From positions 1-22,204 of IMG/VR virus record IMGVR_UViG_3300044858_000988: a stretch of DNA of 22,204 nucleotides. One strand, given 5' to 3'. Below the pieces are notes generated by a model. The model worked only from the letters and a program-made list of their open reading frames with translations. It was not told the DNA's origin and ran no database searches. Numbering within the stretch: the first letter of the stretch is position 1; the number at the start of each line of letters is the position of its first letter. This stretch comes from a virus. The position numbers and the translations under genes were made by a program. Shown here one piece after another: positions 1 through 6,838 of the stretch.

Positions 1-249
1 TCATCGCTTGTTCTCCTTTGCTCGCTGCCATGCATTGGCCAGCAGCCGATAGTTTGAGTCGGAAATGGTACCGTCCTTCAGCCACTCAAGCAGCTCGTCA
101 CCAGTACTATTCATCAGCTTGATCCGGTCTTGCAGGTATTCGACCAGCTCCTTCAGCTCGTTCACATCGGATTGAAGCTCGCGGATCTTTGTGGCCTGTG
201 GGTCGATTGTAGTCACCGTATTCGACGTTGGTATTGTGTAGTCGCTCAT
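1..249 (-). CDS. Coiled-coil protein of the GDE/W motif family, 82 aa
   Basis: The last gene in the window, complete, with its stop codon at positions 1-3. The ATG at 249 overlaps the upstream stop by four bases, and an ATG at 264 would add five residues. Residues 20-47 form a coiled coil (TKIRELQSDVNELKELVEYL, then QDRIKLM). The family pattern follows: NSTGDELLEWLKDG and LLANAWQRAKENKR. It pairs well with the 63-residue protein at 628-819. Function unknown. Confidence 0.7.
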   Translation of the reverse strand: MSDYTIPTSNTVTTIDPQATKIRELQSDVNELKELVEYLQDRIKLMNSTGDELLEWLKDGTISDSNYRLLANAWQRAKENKR

Positions 250-437
250 TTGCACTCCTTCCATTTGAACTGATTTTTACCCGCGCAATCGACCACCCAC
301 TCAGCGTGGCCTTTCCTCACGGCTTCTTCGCGCATCATGCTCTTGCCAAGCTGATCGCCCCACAGGATGGCCAAGGCCATAAAACAACCGGCTACAAGTC
401 CGTACATGCATTGTTCTAAAAGTGAAATGCTACTCAC
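246..437 (-). CDS. Small single-pass membrane protein, 63 aa
   Basis: A 63-residue protein with one hydrophobic segment at about residues 11-26 (MYGLVAGCFMALAILW), followed by a soluble tail, MREEAVRKGHAEWVVDCAGK, ending FKWKECK. The EAV-KGHAEWVVD--G---FKWKE block is common in small uncharacterised phage proteins. Two cysteines at 51 and 62 could form a bond if the tail faces the periplasm. The start is GTG 437 in a GTGA overlap, and the stop overlaps the next gene by ATGA. A lysis or superinfection role would be guesswork. Confidence 0.68.
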   Translation of the reverse strand: MSSISLLEQCMYGLVAGCFMALAILWGDQLGKSMMREEAVRKGHAEWVVDCAGKNQFKWKECK

Positions 438-631
438 GACTTCACCTCCTTCTCATTCCACAGCAGCAGATCGGCTCGCATGGCGTCGTTCTCTCGCTCT
501 AGTTGGGTGATGCGATCTTGCTGTTCCTCAAGACGCTGCGCTGCCTCAGCAGTTGCTGCTGAGACAACACCGTCATTGCCGGATGACACAATCCGCATGG
601 CTTTGATAAGTGTTTCGGTTGAGGTTTTCAC
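434..631 (-). CDS. Small coiled-coil protein, 65 aa
   Basis: A GTG start at 631 overlaps the previous stop (GTGA). Residues 1-30 read TSTETLIKAMRIVSSGND and GVVSAATAEA, and residues 32-55 form a coiled coil (RLEEQQDRITQLERENDAM). The C-terminus (LLLWNEKEVKS) has a tryptophan near the end, as do the related small proteins, but the GDE triplet is replaced by END. I regard it as a distant member of the same family. There is no known domain. It overlaps the membrane protein gene by GTGA. Confidence 0.65.
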   Translation of the reverse strand: MKTSTETLIKAMRIVSSGNDGVVSAATAEAAQRLEEQQDRITQLERENDAMRADLLLWNEKEVKS

Positions 632-819
632 GGCTTGGCCTCCTTGGCTTTGCGCCACATTTCAAATGCCGAAAGGCTGTTGACGTAATTGATTACTATT
701 TCATCCCCCGCCTCCTCCAGCCGCTTGATGCGGTCGTTGGCCGCGTGGAATTTCTCAAACCAATAGGTTGAAACTTCCACGGCTCGCTCTACTCGCTTCT
801 TCCATTCTTCGTCACTCAC
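628..819 (-). CDS. Small coiled-coil protein with RIKRLEEAGDE motif, 63 aa
   Basis: Starts at GTG 819, which overlaps the preceding stop as GTGA. A longer frame to 876 has an unlikely N-terminus read from the neighbour. The 63-residue protein begins SDEEWKKRVERAVEV. A helix with FEKFHAANDRIKRLEEAGDE at residues 21-40 is followed by IVINYVNSLSAFEMWRKAKE. It is the clearest member of the motif family in this cassette. Function unknown; the repeated pattern suggests a conserved binding surface. Confidence 0.7.
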   Translation of the reverse strand: MSDEEWKKRVERAVEVSTYWFEKFHAANDRIKRLEEAGDEIVINYVNSLSAFEMWRKAKEAKP

Positions 820-1244
820 GGCTTGTCCTCCTTGGCTTCGAGTGCTTCTGACGCTGTGTTGATTGCGTGCCAGCAAGCGTCATTCATCGCTCCCTCATTG
901 CTGTCTAGGTTCCAATACTTTTGAATGGACTTAAGAGCCTCTTCCAGCCGCTTGATGCGCTCTTTCATCTCACGCACCACAGCCACTCCTTGCTCGACAT
1001 CATCGGTTCCTAGCAGTTCGCGGAACTCCTCGCGGAGCTTGTAATTCTGATCAGCCTGTCGTCGCGCCGTGTCGCGCTCTGCGATGAGTAGGCGGATACG
1101 AGCATTGGCCGAGTTGAGTTCACGTTCGAGCTGGCGGCTCCAATCCAAAACTCCATCAACTGATGTTGGATCAAACTCCCATTCGGCGTCTGTCCTCGCT
1201 GTCTCACCGATCATTTTCGTGGCGTCAGGAATATGATCGCTCAT
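816..1244 (-). CDS. Coiled-coil protein of 142 aa, motif family member
   Basis: A soluble, highly charged protein. Residues 30-115 are predicted coiled coil (LDWSRQLERELNSANARIRL, VVREMKERIKRLEEALKS). The stretch ERIKRLEEA near 95-103 is the same as in the 63-residue protein next to it, although the GDE that follows there is replaced here by LKS. The C-terminus ends EALEAKEDKP. No enzyme motif is seen. Long Arg/Glu helices of this kind can bind partner proteins or nucleic acid, but I make no functional claim. It overlaps upstream by ATGA and downstream by GTGA. Confidence 0.7.
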   Translation of the reverse strand: MSDHIPDATKMIGETARTDAEWEFDPTSVDGVLDWSRQLERELNSANARIRLLIAERDTARRQADQNYKLREEFRELLGTDDVEQGVAVVREMKERIKRLEEALKSIQKYWNLDSNEGAMNDACWHAINTASEALEAKEDKP

Positions 1245-1480
1245 TTGCCCTCCCTCGCTTTGAGCATCGCGTCGGCTACTGCGTATGCATCTTTGGCAGC
1301 TTTATTCCATGCATCTTTGCCTTCGTAATATCCAACATCAATTGATTGTCCTGCTAGATTGCCCTGCAAAGCCGCCGCCGCGAAGTAGTCGCGGAGGGTC
1401 ATGCCCATGAGTCGATAGTGTTCGTTGGGGTCCATGGTCGGAAACGCCGGTCCTCCGTCGTTGATTGGTTGATTGCTCAT
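1241..1480 (-). CDS. Conserved phage protein with NDGGPAFP and DYFAAAALQG motifs, 79 aa
   Basis: I recognise the layout of a widespread but uncharacterised phage protein: NDGGPAFP at residues 7-14, MTLRDYFAAAALQG at 27-40, and a C-terminal helix (YYEGKDAWNKAAKDAYAVAD). The ATG at 1480 is used because it overlaps the upstream stop by four bases. An ATG at 1504 would add eight residues and overlap more deeply. Its role is unknown. Its own stop overlaps the next gene by ATGA. Confidence 0.75.
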   Translation of the reverse strand: MSNQPINDGGPAFPTMDPNEHYRLMGMTLRDYFAAAALQGNLAGQSIDVGYYEGKDAWNKAAKDAYAVADAMLKAREGK

Positions 1481-1677
1481 TTCAGTATTTTCGTTTGATG
1501 CCATCGTTCAAGCAGTTGCGATTGATTCGGAAGAACGTGCGACAGCACTAGAGCCATCTCGTCGCCAACCTCTTGCATTCGTTCGATCTGATTCTGTGCT
1601 TTGTAGAGGTCGTTTTCATCCTTCCTGATTCGATGTATCCAGTGCTCCAAGTGATCTGCGTTTGGTGAGTAGCTCAT
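1477..1677 (-). CDS. Small helical protein of the GDE/W motif family, 66 aa
   Basis: A 66-residue, largely helical protein. Residues 20-66 (ENDLYKAQNQIERMQEVGDE, then a hydrophobic stretch and LLERWHQTKILK) follow the pattern R-(I/M)-x-x-x-GDE-hydrophobic...W-x-x-(A/T)-K shared with other genes of this cassette at 628-819 and 1-249. The first half is charged and may form a coiled coil. Function unknown. Both ends overlap neighbours by ATGA. Confidence 0.7.
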   Translation of the reverse strand: MSYSPNADHLEHWIHRIRKDENDLYKAQNQIERMQEVGDEMALVLSHVLPNQSQLLERWHQTKILK

Positions 1678-2129
1678 TTCAGTCCCTCCACCAGCATGGC
1701 GTGCTCCAGGATGAGCACCGCATCCGCCGTCTTCAGTGTGATGTTCAGGCTAGGCTGCCTTTGCTGCGCCAAGCCCTTTAGGTGGGCCTTCCAGCGCGTT
1801 CCATGGGTCTTGCTTGTTCCTGCCCCAATCGTCTTCTGCCAGCGCTGTGGCGGCACCTCGATGCACCTGGTGAGCATCGAAGCTATCAGGCCGTGGATGA
1901 ACCCTACGTTTCGGCCGAACTGGAACATTGCGCTACCCGGGGCGCCCTTGCCGCCGATGTATCCGCCCACCTTCTCGATGTAGACCACATCAGACTGCGA
2001 CAGGTAGTTGATCAGCACCTCCCGGACGTCGCCGTCGGTCGACGGCATGGGCTCTAGGGTCACCCGGTTGTTGGCGAAGTGCGCCAGGCCGCCGGACAGG
2101 CCGGGGTCGATAGCTAGGATCCTTTTCAC
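1674..2129 (-). CDS. RuvC-like Holliday junction resolvase, 151 aa
   Basis: Likely endonuclease that resolves branched DNA before or during packaging. The RNase H-like motifs are visible: ILAIDPGLSGG with D8, VVYIEKVGG with E52, and KTADAVLILEH with D136. The fourth acidic residue of E. coli RuvC is not obvious, a common state in phage relatives. Residues 60-80 (GGYIGGKGAPGSAMFQFGRN) and the WQKTIG stretch near 97 also fit phage resolvases. I place the start at GTG 2129, overlapping the preceding stop (GTGA). A TTG at 2150 would add seven residues. It overlaps the next gene by ATGA. Confidence 0.85.
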   Translation of the reverse strand: MKRILAIDPGLSGGLAHFANNRVTLEPMPSTDGDVREVLINYLSQSDVVYIEKVGGYIGGKGAPGSAMFQFGRNVGFIHGLIASMLTRCIEVPPQRWQKTIGAGTSKTHGTRWKAHLKGLAQQRQPSLNITLKTADAVLILEHAMLVEGLK

Positions 2130-2263
2130 TTCGACGCCTTTCTCAACCAAGCCCTGATCGCCAGCTCTGCGAGAGCGTGCAGCTTCAGGCCTGTAACCTT
2201 GGAGTGATGCTTGAGCATTTCGTGCGTTTCCTTGGAGATGTTCAGTGTCTTTGTTTTACTCAT
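2126..2263 (-). CDS. Ribbon-helix-helix-like small DNA-binding protein, 45 aa
   Basis: A 45-residue gene starting at the ATG that overlaps the endolysin stop (ATGA). The sequence reads as one strand (TKTLNIS), helix (KETHEMLKHHSKVTG) and helix (LHALAELAIRAWLRKA), the Arc/CopG ribbon-helix-helix plan. Such proteins bind operators as dimers, so it may regulate phage or host genes. No operator is seen nearby. The longer upstream frame is rejected because its Arg-rich N-terminus is the shadow of the endolysin gene. Its stop overlaps the resolvase GTG. Confidence 0.7.
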   Translation of the reverse strand: MSKTKTLNISKETHEMLKHHSKVTGLKLHALAELAIRAWLRKASK

Positions 2264-2592
2264 TTGAGATACTTCTTCACCTTCGCCCAGTAGGCCTCGG
2301 TGGCCTGCTTCCTGTCGCCAGACGGGCCACCGTTCCACCTCCTGGCGAGCTGCTCGGTGCTGGCGCCGCGGCCGTAGTGCTTCAGGTAGGCCTCGCACAC
2401 CGCCCGAGCCTGCGCCCTGTTGGTCATGTCTTGGTGCCGGTAGTGGCTGCCGGTGATCCGGTTGACGTCGAGCACCACCCCTCGGTGGATCTGCAGTGGG
2501 CCGATGGCGCGTCCGTTGTCGCCTACTGCCATGTCGTTGCCGGAGCTTTCGACGATGATCAGAGCGCTGATGAGGTTTGAGATGGTGGTCAT
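2260..2592 (-). CDS. Endolysin candidate, lytic transglycosylase-like, 110 aa
   Basis: Probable muralytic enzyme. The core matches the SLT or lysozyme-like fold: LIIVESSGND with the likely catalytic glutamate at residue 15, then GDNGRAIGPLQI at 24-35, a helical middle, and RRWNGGPSGD at 84-93. It is short but holds the main motifs. The ATG at 2592 has an A/C-rich leader (AACAATCTCCAAACC). An upstream GTG at 2679 would add a Pro/Arg-rich 29-residue stretch that looks like non-coding shadow. No signal peptide is seen, so export would depend on a holin, perhaps the one near 12.5 kb. A virion-associated enzyme is the alternative. Confidence 0.78.
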   Translation of the reverse strand: MTTISNLISALIIVESSGNDMAVGDNGRAIGPLQIHRGVVLDVNRITGSHYRHQDMTNRAQARAVCEAYLKHYGRGASTEQLARRWNGGPSGDRKQATEAYWAKVKKYLK

Positions 2593-2673
2593 GGTTTGGA
2601 GATTGTTGCGCGTTGTTGAACCAGTCGCGCCCCTGGTGCCGGACTTCCTCACCGGCGGGATGGGCGGTTTATG

Positions 2674-2689
2674 GGGCACCGCCGTGCCC
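2674..2689 (-). other. Tight hairpin between hypothetical gene and endolysin
   Basis: GGGCAC at 2674-2679 and GTGCCC at 2684-2689 form a perfect six-base-pair stem with a four-base loop. It sits ten bases downstream of the stop at 2699 and has no T-tract, so a terminator is doubtful. It buries the GTG at 2679 that would give a longer endolysin, which supports use of the ATG at 2592. A role in RNA stability or translation of the endolysin is possible. Confidence 0.35.
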
Positions 2690-2698
2690 TAAGAGGTG

Positions 2699-2935
2699 TC
2701 AGTTCCAGTCGGGGTGGTTGCTGGTGATCAAGGCCACCCGAACATCGCCTCGGTTGATCGAAACGTGGCGACCACCGATGTGGATGTAGCCGATGCCGTC
2801 AAACTCCTGTAGAAACCTGGCGACTTGGCTGCGAGTAAGGTTGCCCTGACCAGAGGTGACCTTGAAACAAGCGATTGCTTCCTGCTCGATGTCGGTTGCC
2901 TTAGTTTCTTGGGAGACGATGTAGATGTTGCTCAT
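2699..2935 (-). CDS. Hypothetical protein, 78 aa
   Basis: Unrecognised protein beginning MSNIYIVSQETKATDIEQEA. It has a mixed alpha/beta look, with RSQVARFLQEFDG and a C-terminal beta part (IGYIHIGGRHVSI, VRVALITSN). I chose the ATG at 2935 because its leader GATCAACACC matches the A/C-rich leaders of other genes here. An upstream in-frame ATG at 2971 would add twelve residues and cannot be excluded. It lies between the tail module and the endolysin candidate, and a stable hairpin follows its stop. Confidence 0.6.
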   Translation of the reverse strand: MSNIYIVSQETKATDIEQEAIACFKVTSGQGNLTRSQVARFLQEFDGIGYIHIGGRHVSINRGDVRVALITSNHPDWN

Positions 2936-2974
2936 GGTGTTGATCTCGTTGACGGGATCAATCTGCACCATCAC

Positions 2975-3060
2975 CCAAACACCTGCAACACATTTTTACT
3001 ATTTTTCCCTCTTTTTGCAGAAACCCCAATGTTTGCAGGGGTCAAACGAGGGTCGAAAAG
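2975..3060 (-). other. A/T-rich gap after the tail module, possible terminator or promoter
   Basis: One of the few spaces between genes, 86 bases or up to 125 bases if the next gene starts at 2935. Near the tail gene stop, ACCCC (3023-3027) and GGGGT (3038-3042) can pair around a ten-base loop, a weak hairpin followed on the minus strand by TTCTGCAAAAAG. A second overlapping pair, GTTTG/CAAAC, is possible. Then comes GGGAAAAATAGTAAAAATG, which is A-rich. A transcription boundary between tail and lysis genes is plausible, but no clear -35/-10 pair is present. Confidence 0.35.
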
Positions 3061-5862
3061 TCAGGATGCGAGCTCATTCGGAAGTCGCAGATCGACGTAC
3101 CGGATGGTTTCGTATCGCTGCTCGTTGGCAACGGTGTCGAAGTAGCTCGAGACTTGGCGCCGCTCGCCGTCGGTGAAGTTGCGCAGGGTATCGTACCCGG
3201 TCGGCAGCACCGGCACGGCCTCATTCGGCTGGCCGTTCTCGGTGTCGAAGTTCCACGCGGTGAAGCCCTGGCTGTCGGAATAGGCGGCCAGATTGATGGC
3301 CGGGACGTACCAGTAATCGTTCCCGCCGGCATCCTGGTCACGGTAGCAGACCACGCCATTTGCGATCAGGAGATCGTAGGCCTGCTCCGAGATGTAGAAC
3401 GACGGGATGGTGCCGCCAGATTCACGCCCGGACGTCCCCAGCAGCACCATGCCGATGGTCAGCACACCGAGCACCCGGGAAGATCCGGTGGCGTCGTACA
3501 GCGGGCAGGATGACATCCCCAAGCACAGCGGCACAGCCCTCGTCCAAGCCCGCACCGACCATTCCAGAAGATTCCAGAGCCATGGCGACTTCGGGATCTT
3601 GTGGAAGAACGGTCCACCGCCGGGCAGGTAAGGATTGCCGACTGGGTTGTAAGGCAGATCGAACCCGACCTGCTCGACGCCACCTGTCCAGCAAATGTGC
3701 GTCATGTTATCTCGGTACGGCGGCGAGTAGGTCGACGACTTAAACGGCACGCTCGAGGCGAACGAGGCGCCACGGCGGTCCTTAAAGATATCGTCCCGCT
3801 GCGCCGGCACCAGGTCGACAAAAGAGCTGTTGTCGGCTGTCGGTATGTAGGCGTACTGCTGCGTTCTGTTGGGGCTGCCCGGGATCCGCACCGAGGCGTC
3901 GATGCCGCCTGGGCCGCCCCACTTGTTCAGCCAGAAGTCACCGCCCCAAGGCCTCGCATCGACGCCACCACCTGAGGCCATGTCGATGTCATAGGCTCTA
4001 ACCTGCTCGAAGTCATAAACAGAGCTGGAGAAGCCCCAAGGGCCGCCTGCCGGGATGAAGGCCGTGTTGACTGCAGGAACGCCTGCGGTCTGCACCGGGC
4101 ACAGTGTCGGCATGACGTTGGCCCATTGTTGGCTGACAGATGTGCCGGCAACCTGCAGATAAAAGATTCTGGTGCCGGAAGTGTACCGGGTATTGAACCA
4201 CGGGCCGACTCCGAAACCGATAGGCCTGTCGGCAATGTAGAGGCTCTGATTGTCGGCTGTGGTCTCGAAATTATTCAGGGTGCTGCCACCGATGCCACCG
4301 GCTGTGGCTGCACGGCACATCAGGCCGAGCGGTGTCATCGTAACAACCGATACCTTCTCCTCCACGATATCGACCACATCGTCGTAATTGTTCAGGAAGC
4401 CAACCTCGACGCCAATTCGGCGCCTTAGATCGCGCATGGTGTCGAAGATTGTGGCCTCGTTTCCAGCGGCCCAGTTGAAAATGCCGGATCCGTTGATCGG
4501 TGAAACCTCGGTGCTGTATTGCACCGGGTAGACCGTCGAAATCGTCTTTACGTTCGCATCTATTTCCCAAAAAGGATCGGCCGCTGTCGTAAAGATGTTC
4601 GCGTCGATAGGATAGATGCGAATGACGCCACGCTGCGTGGTGACCTGCATCCCGGTGGCCGTGACGTTCACGTCGATGCCTAGATCGCGCAGCCGATCGA
4701 CCAAGCTCGTCGTGCCATTAAAAACCCGGATCTGATCGGAGACGACATCCCCGGCCGCGTTGCTGAACGTCACACGGGCACGGCCCCAAGTGAACACGGC
4801 GTCCCCGATGGTTGTGTTGGCATTGCTCGGATCGGCGTATGATCCCGAGTAAACCTGCCGAATGTCATACGGGATGAACGGGTCATGGATTGTGACCATC
4901 GTCCGGCGCCACTCAAACAGAATGAACGGGTTGGCCACGTTGTTGGCCTGGGCGGATCGCTCGAGGCTAAGGAACTCCGACTGCGTGGCGGTGTCGGACC
5001 ATGACGGCGGCCCCTCGGCGAGGAACGGGATGTCGCCGGTGAAGTACGGGAAGAAGTAGCGGCAGAAGGTTCCACCCGGGAAGGTCACCGCCCAGGTGCC
5101 GTCGGGCTTGCGCCGGAAAGCCCTGCAAGAGCCCGCGGAAACGAACTGGCGGTCTGCGCTGCCATCGGGCAGTTGCAAGAACACCACGGCCGATCTGGTG
5201 CCGCAGTTGTGCACCCTCCAGCAGTCGTAGCGCTGGTATGTGCGCAAGATCCTGAACTCGTAGATGCCTTCGAGCGCAATCTCAGCAACGGCCAGCCGGT
5301 GCTTGTGGATCCGGCCAGGAGGCAGTGTCGGGTCAATGCCGGCGCCGAGGCTGCCGCGGACATAGGACGTCAGGCCCGAGGTCGACGGCGGATCCCATCC
5401 GAGATGCACGTCGTACTGGATCCCGGCCACCTCGCGCTTCAGCAGCTCGAAGCTGTAGTGGATATCGGCGACGTCACAGGTGAACGGATCGCCACCGGCC
5501 ACCCAGTGGTCGACGTAGGCCTGCCCGCCTTCGACGTCGAGGTGCTTGGTCTCGAGCTTCGACAGCTCGACCTGTGTCTGCACCTGGTTGTGGTTGTCCC
5601 GCCAGTTGTAGCCGATTCCGGGTATGTACGGCAGCGGCGATTCACCACCGTCCCGCAGACGTTTGCAGGTGTCTGGGTCGTTGCGGTAGACGTACCAGAC
5701 GCCGTATGGATATTTCCCCTCCCATGCACCGGATGCGGAGCTGGCGAACAACGGGCTTTTGCCGTTGAGCACCCGGTGGCATTTCTGGTCGAAACGGGAA
5801 TAAAGGCTGTTCAGGTTCGACGCCGTGAACATCTTCTCCCGCTTGTCTACGGCGAAAGGCAT
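3061..5862 (-). CDS. Large tail protein of 933 aa, tip or receptor-binding candidate
   Basis: The largest gene of the window and the last of the tail module, where receptor-binding or central tip proteins lie. Residues 1-300 are rich in Tyr, Trp and Cys (YPYGVWYVYRND, YDCWRVHNCGTRS). Residues 320-480 contain strands and DPFIPYDIRQVYSGSYADP. The region around 640-770 has Gly/Pro/Trp-rich loops (WGGDFWLNKWGGPGG). The C-terminus reads VPAINLAAYSDSQG and ends RYVDLRLPNELAS. I see no lambda J, peptidase or glycosidase signature. The neighbouring gene is separated by a rare A/T-rich gap. The assignment as a tail protein rests on size, place and composition. Confidence 0.65.
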   Translation of the reverse strand: MPFAVDKREKMFTASNLNSLYSRFDQKCHRVLNGKSPLFASSASGAWEGKYPYGVWYVYRNDPDTCKRLRDGGESPLPYIPGIGYNWRDNHNQVQTQVELSKLETKHLDVEGGQAYVDHWVAGGDPFTCDVADIHYSFELLKREVAGIQYDVHLGWDPPSTSGLTSYVRGSLGAGIDPTLPPGRIHKHRLAVAEIALEGIYEFRILRTYQRYDCWRVHNCGTRSAVVFLQLPDGSADRQFVSAGSCRAFRRKPDGTWAVTFPGGTFCRYFFPYFTGDIPFLAEGPPSWSDTATQSEFLSLERSAQANNVANPFILFEWRRTMVTIHDPFIPYDIRQVYSGSYADPSNANTTIGDAVFTWGRARVTFSNAAGDVVSDQIRVFNGTTSLVDRLRDLGIDVNVTATGMQVTTQRGVIRIYPIDANIFTTAADPFWEIDANVKTISTVYPVQYSTEVSPINGSGIFNWAAGNEATIFDTMRDLRRRIGVEVGFLNNYDDVVDIVEEKVSVVTMTPLGLMCRAATAGGIGGSTLNNFETTADNQSLYIADRPIGFGVGPWFNTRYTSGTRIFYLQVAGTSVSQQWANVMPTLCPVQTAGVPAVNTAFIPAGGPWGFSSSVYDFEQVRAYDIDMASGGGVDARPWGGDFWLNKWGGPGGIDASVRIPGSPNRTQQYAYIPTADNSSFVDLVPAQRDDIFKDRRGASFASSVPFKSSTYSPPYRDNMTHICWTGGVEQVGFDLPYNPVGNPYLPGGGPFFHKIPKSPWLWNLLEWSVRAWTRAVPLCLGMSSCPLYDATGSSRVLGVLTIGMVLLGTSGRESGGTIPSFYISEQAYDLLIANGVVCYRDQDAGGNDYWYVPAINLAAYSDSQGFTAWNFDTENGQPNEAVPVLPTGYDTLRNFTDGERRQVSSYFDTVANEQRYETIRYVDLRLPNELAS

Positions 5863-5871
5863 GGCGTCGGA

Positions 5872-6081
5872 TCAGTAGAACCAGGATTCCTCGGACGTCT
5901 GCGTGATCTGGGCCACCGGGTTGAGCTTCAGCACGGTGCCATTTGCGTTCTGCTCGACCCGTTGCCCGGGCCCGGCCACAAGCTGCACCTTGCGCACAGC
6001 CTCGATGAGCTGATTGATCGCCCGAGCATGGTCCGCTTTAAGACCACGCTCGGACAATTTGGCTGGGAGCTGTATCGGCAT
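5872..6081 (-). CDS. Small tail module protein, 69 aa
   Basis: A 69-residue protein. Residues 10-36 form a helix (SERGLKADHARAINQLIEAV). A short glycine-containing turn follows (AGPGQRVEQNANG), then strands LKLNPVAQITQ and the ending SEESWFY. Similar small proteins with a helix and an aromatic C-terminus precede large tail proteins in many phages and may act as linkers or chaperones. I cannot name the family. It starts four bases after the stop of paralogue B. Confidence 0.55.
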   Translation of the reverse strand: MPIQLPAKLSERGLKADHARAINQLIEAVRKVQLVAGPGQRVEQNANGTVLKLNPVAQITQTSEESWFY

Positions 6082-6085
6082 GGCC

Positions 6086-6442
6086 TTAGATCTCGCAGAA
6101 CTGCGCGAAGATCTTCACCGGGCTGTTCGATGCCTTGACGTACATGGTGGCATCTACCCACGGGATCAGGATGAACTGACCGGCAGGAATCTGGAAGCTG
6201 TACGGCGAGGAAGGCCCGATTGAGACCGAGTTGACCAGATCGAGGTTGACCACCAGGAGGCGGTATGGCGTGGCCAGATCCGCGGTGAGATCCAAGGTCT
6301 CGTCGGTGGTGCCGACGTCCTGCGTCTGTTGCCCCATGTCCCGGCCGGTCATGTTGGCGATGCAAGTGTACACCTGCGGGTTGATCGAGGCGCCGCCCTT
6401 GGCAGCGTACAGCCTCGCCGACATCTCGACTTCGTTGGCCAT
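6086..6442 (-). CDS. Tail module protein, paralogue B, 118 aa
   Basis: Tandem paralogue of the gene just upstream, with the same length, the same ends (MANEVEMSARLYA and FCEI) and the same IPAG-LIP core. Twelve bases separate the two genes, and the leader CTAACCAACCAACACC is again A/C-rich. Divergence at about half the residues implies an old duplication, so the two may form a hetero-oligomer or present different surfaces. Function is unknown and a tail tip or adhesion role is inferred from neighbours. Confidence 0.65.
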   Translation of the reverse strand: MANEVEMSARLYAAKGGASINPQVYTCIANMTGRDMGQQTQDVGTTDETLDLTADLATPYRLLVVNLDLVNSVSIGPSSPYSFQIPAGQFILIPWVDATMYVKASNSPVKIFAQFCEI

Positions 6443-6454
6443 GGTGTTGGTTGG

Positions 6455-6814
6455 TTAGATCTCGCAGAATGTGGCCTGAATGGTCACCGATGAAGTGTCG
6501 GCCTTCAGGTAGAGCGTGGCGCTGACATACGGGATCAGCATGGTCTCACCAGCCGGGATCCGCATCGTGTAGGTGCCAGAGACGAACCCAGCCTCGACGA
6601 AGTTCGTCGAATCAAGGTTGCTGATCAGCAGCTTGTAGGGGCTGGAGACATCGACGGGCACGTCGAGGGCCTCGACGGTGATGCCGATAAGCTGGGTCTG
6701 GCTGCCCATGTCGGTGCCGACCATGGTGGCGGTTTTGGTGTAGGTGACCGAGGGGAGATACGCACCGTTTTTAGAGGCGTACAGCCGGGCCGTCATTTGA
6801 ATCTCGTCTGCCAT
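6455..6814 (-). CDS. Tail module protein, paralogue A, 119 aa
   Basis: A beta-rich 119-residue protein and the first of two tandem paralogues. Shared anchors with the next gene are ARLYA-K at residues 9-15, DMG-QTQ near 35-40, a PY-LL--NLD block, IPAG---LIP near 86-95 and the identical ending FCEI. By ungapped eye alignment about half the positions match. There is no enzymatic motif. The compact strands suggest a small virion building block such as a tip or fibre-base subunit. The leader is long and A/C-rich (CCTCAACCAACATCCGCACACCTT). Confidence 0.65.
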   Translation of the reverse strand: MADEIQMTARLYASKNGAYLPSVTYTKTATMVGTDMGSQTQLIGITVEALDVPVDVSSPYKLLISNLDSTNFVEAGFVSGTYTMRIPAGETMLIPYVSATLYLKADTSSVTIQATFCEI

Positions 6815-6838
6815 AAGGTGTGCGGATGTTGGTTGAGG

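Noticed and set aside
2593-2679. Longer endolysin starting at GTG 2679
   Set aside because: The added 29 residues are Pro/Arg/Thr-rich without signal-peptide character, and the GTG lies within a tight hairpin. The ATG at 2592 has a leader typical of this window.
3023-3042. Intrinsic terminator after the tail module
   Set aside because: The stem is only five base pairs with a ten-base loop and has no real T-tract on the minus strand. It is mentioned only as part of the intergenic region.
5173-6138. Plus-strand open frame of 321 codons antisense to the 933-residue tail gene and its small upstream neighbour
   Set aside because: It crosses two minus-strand genes and their junction, with no recognisable motif and shadow-like composition.
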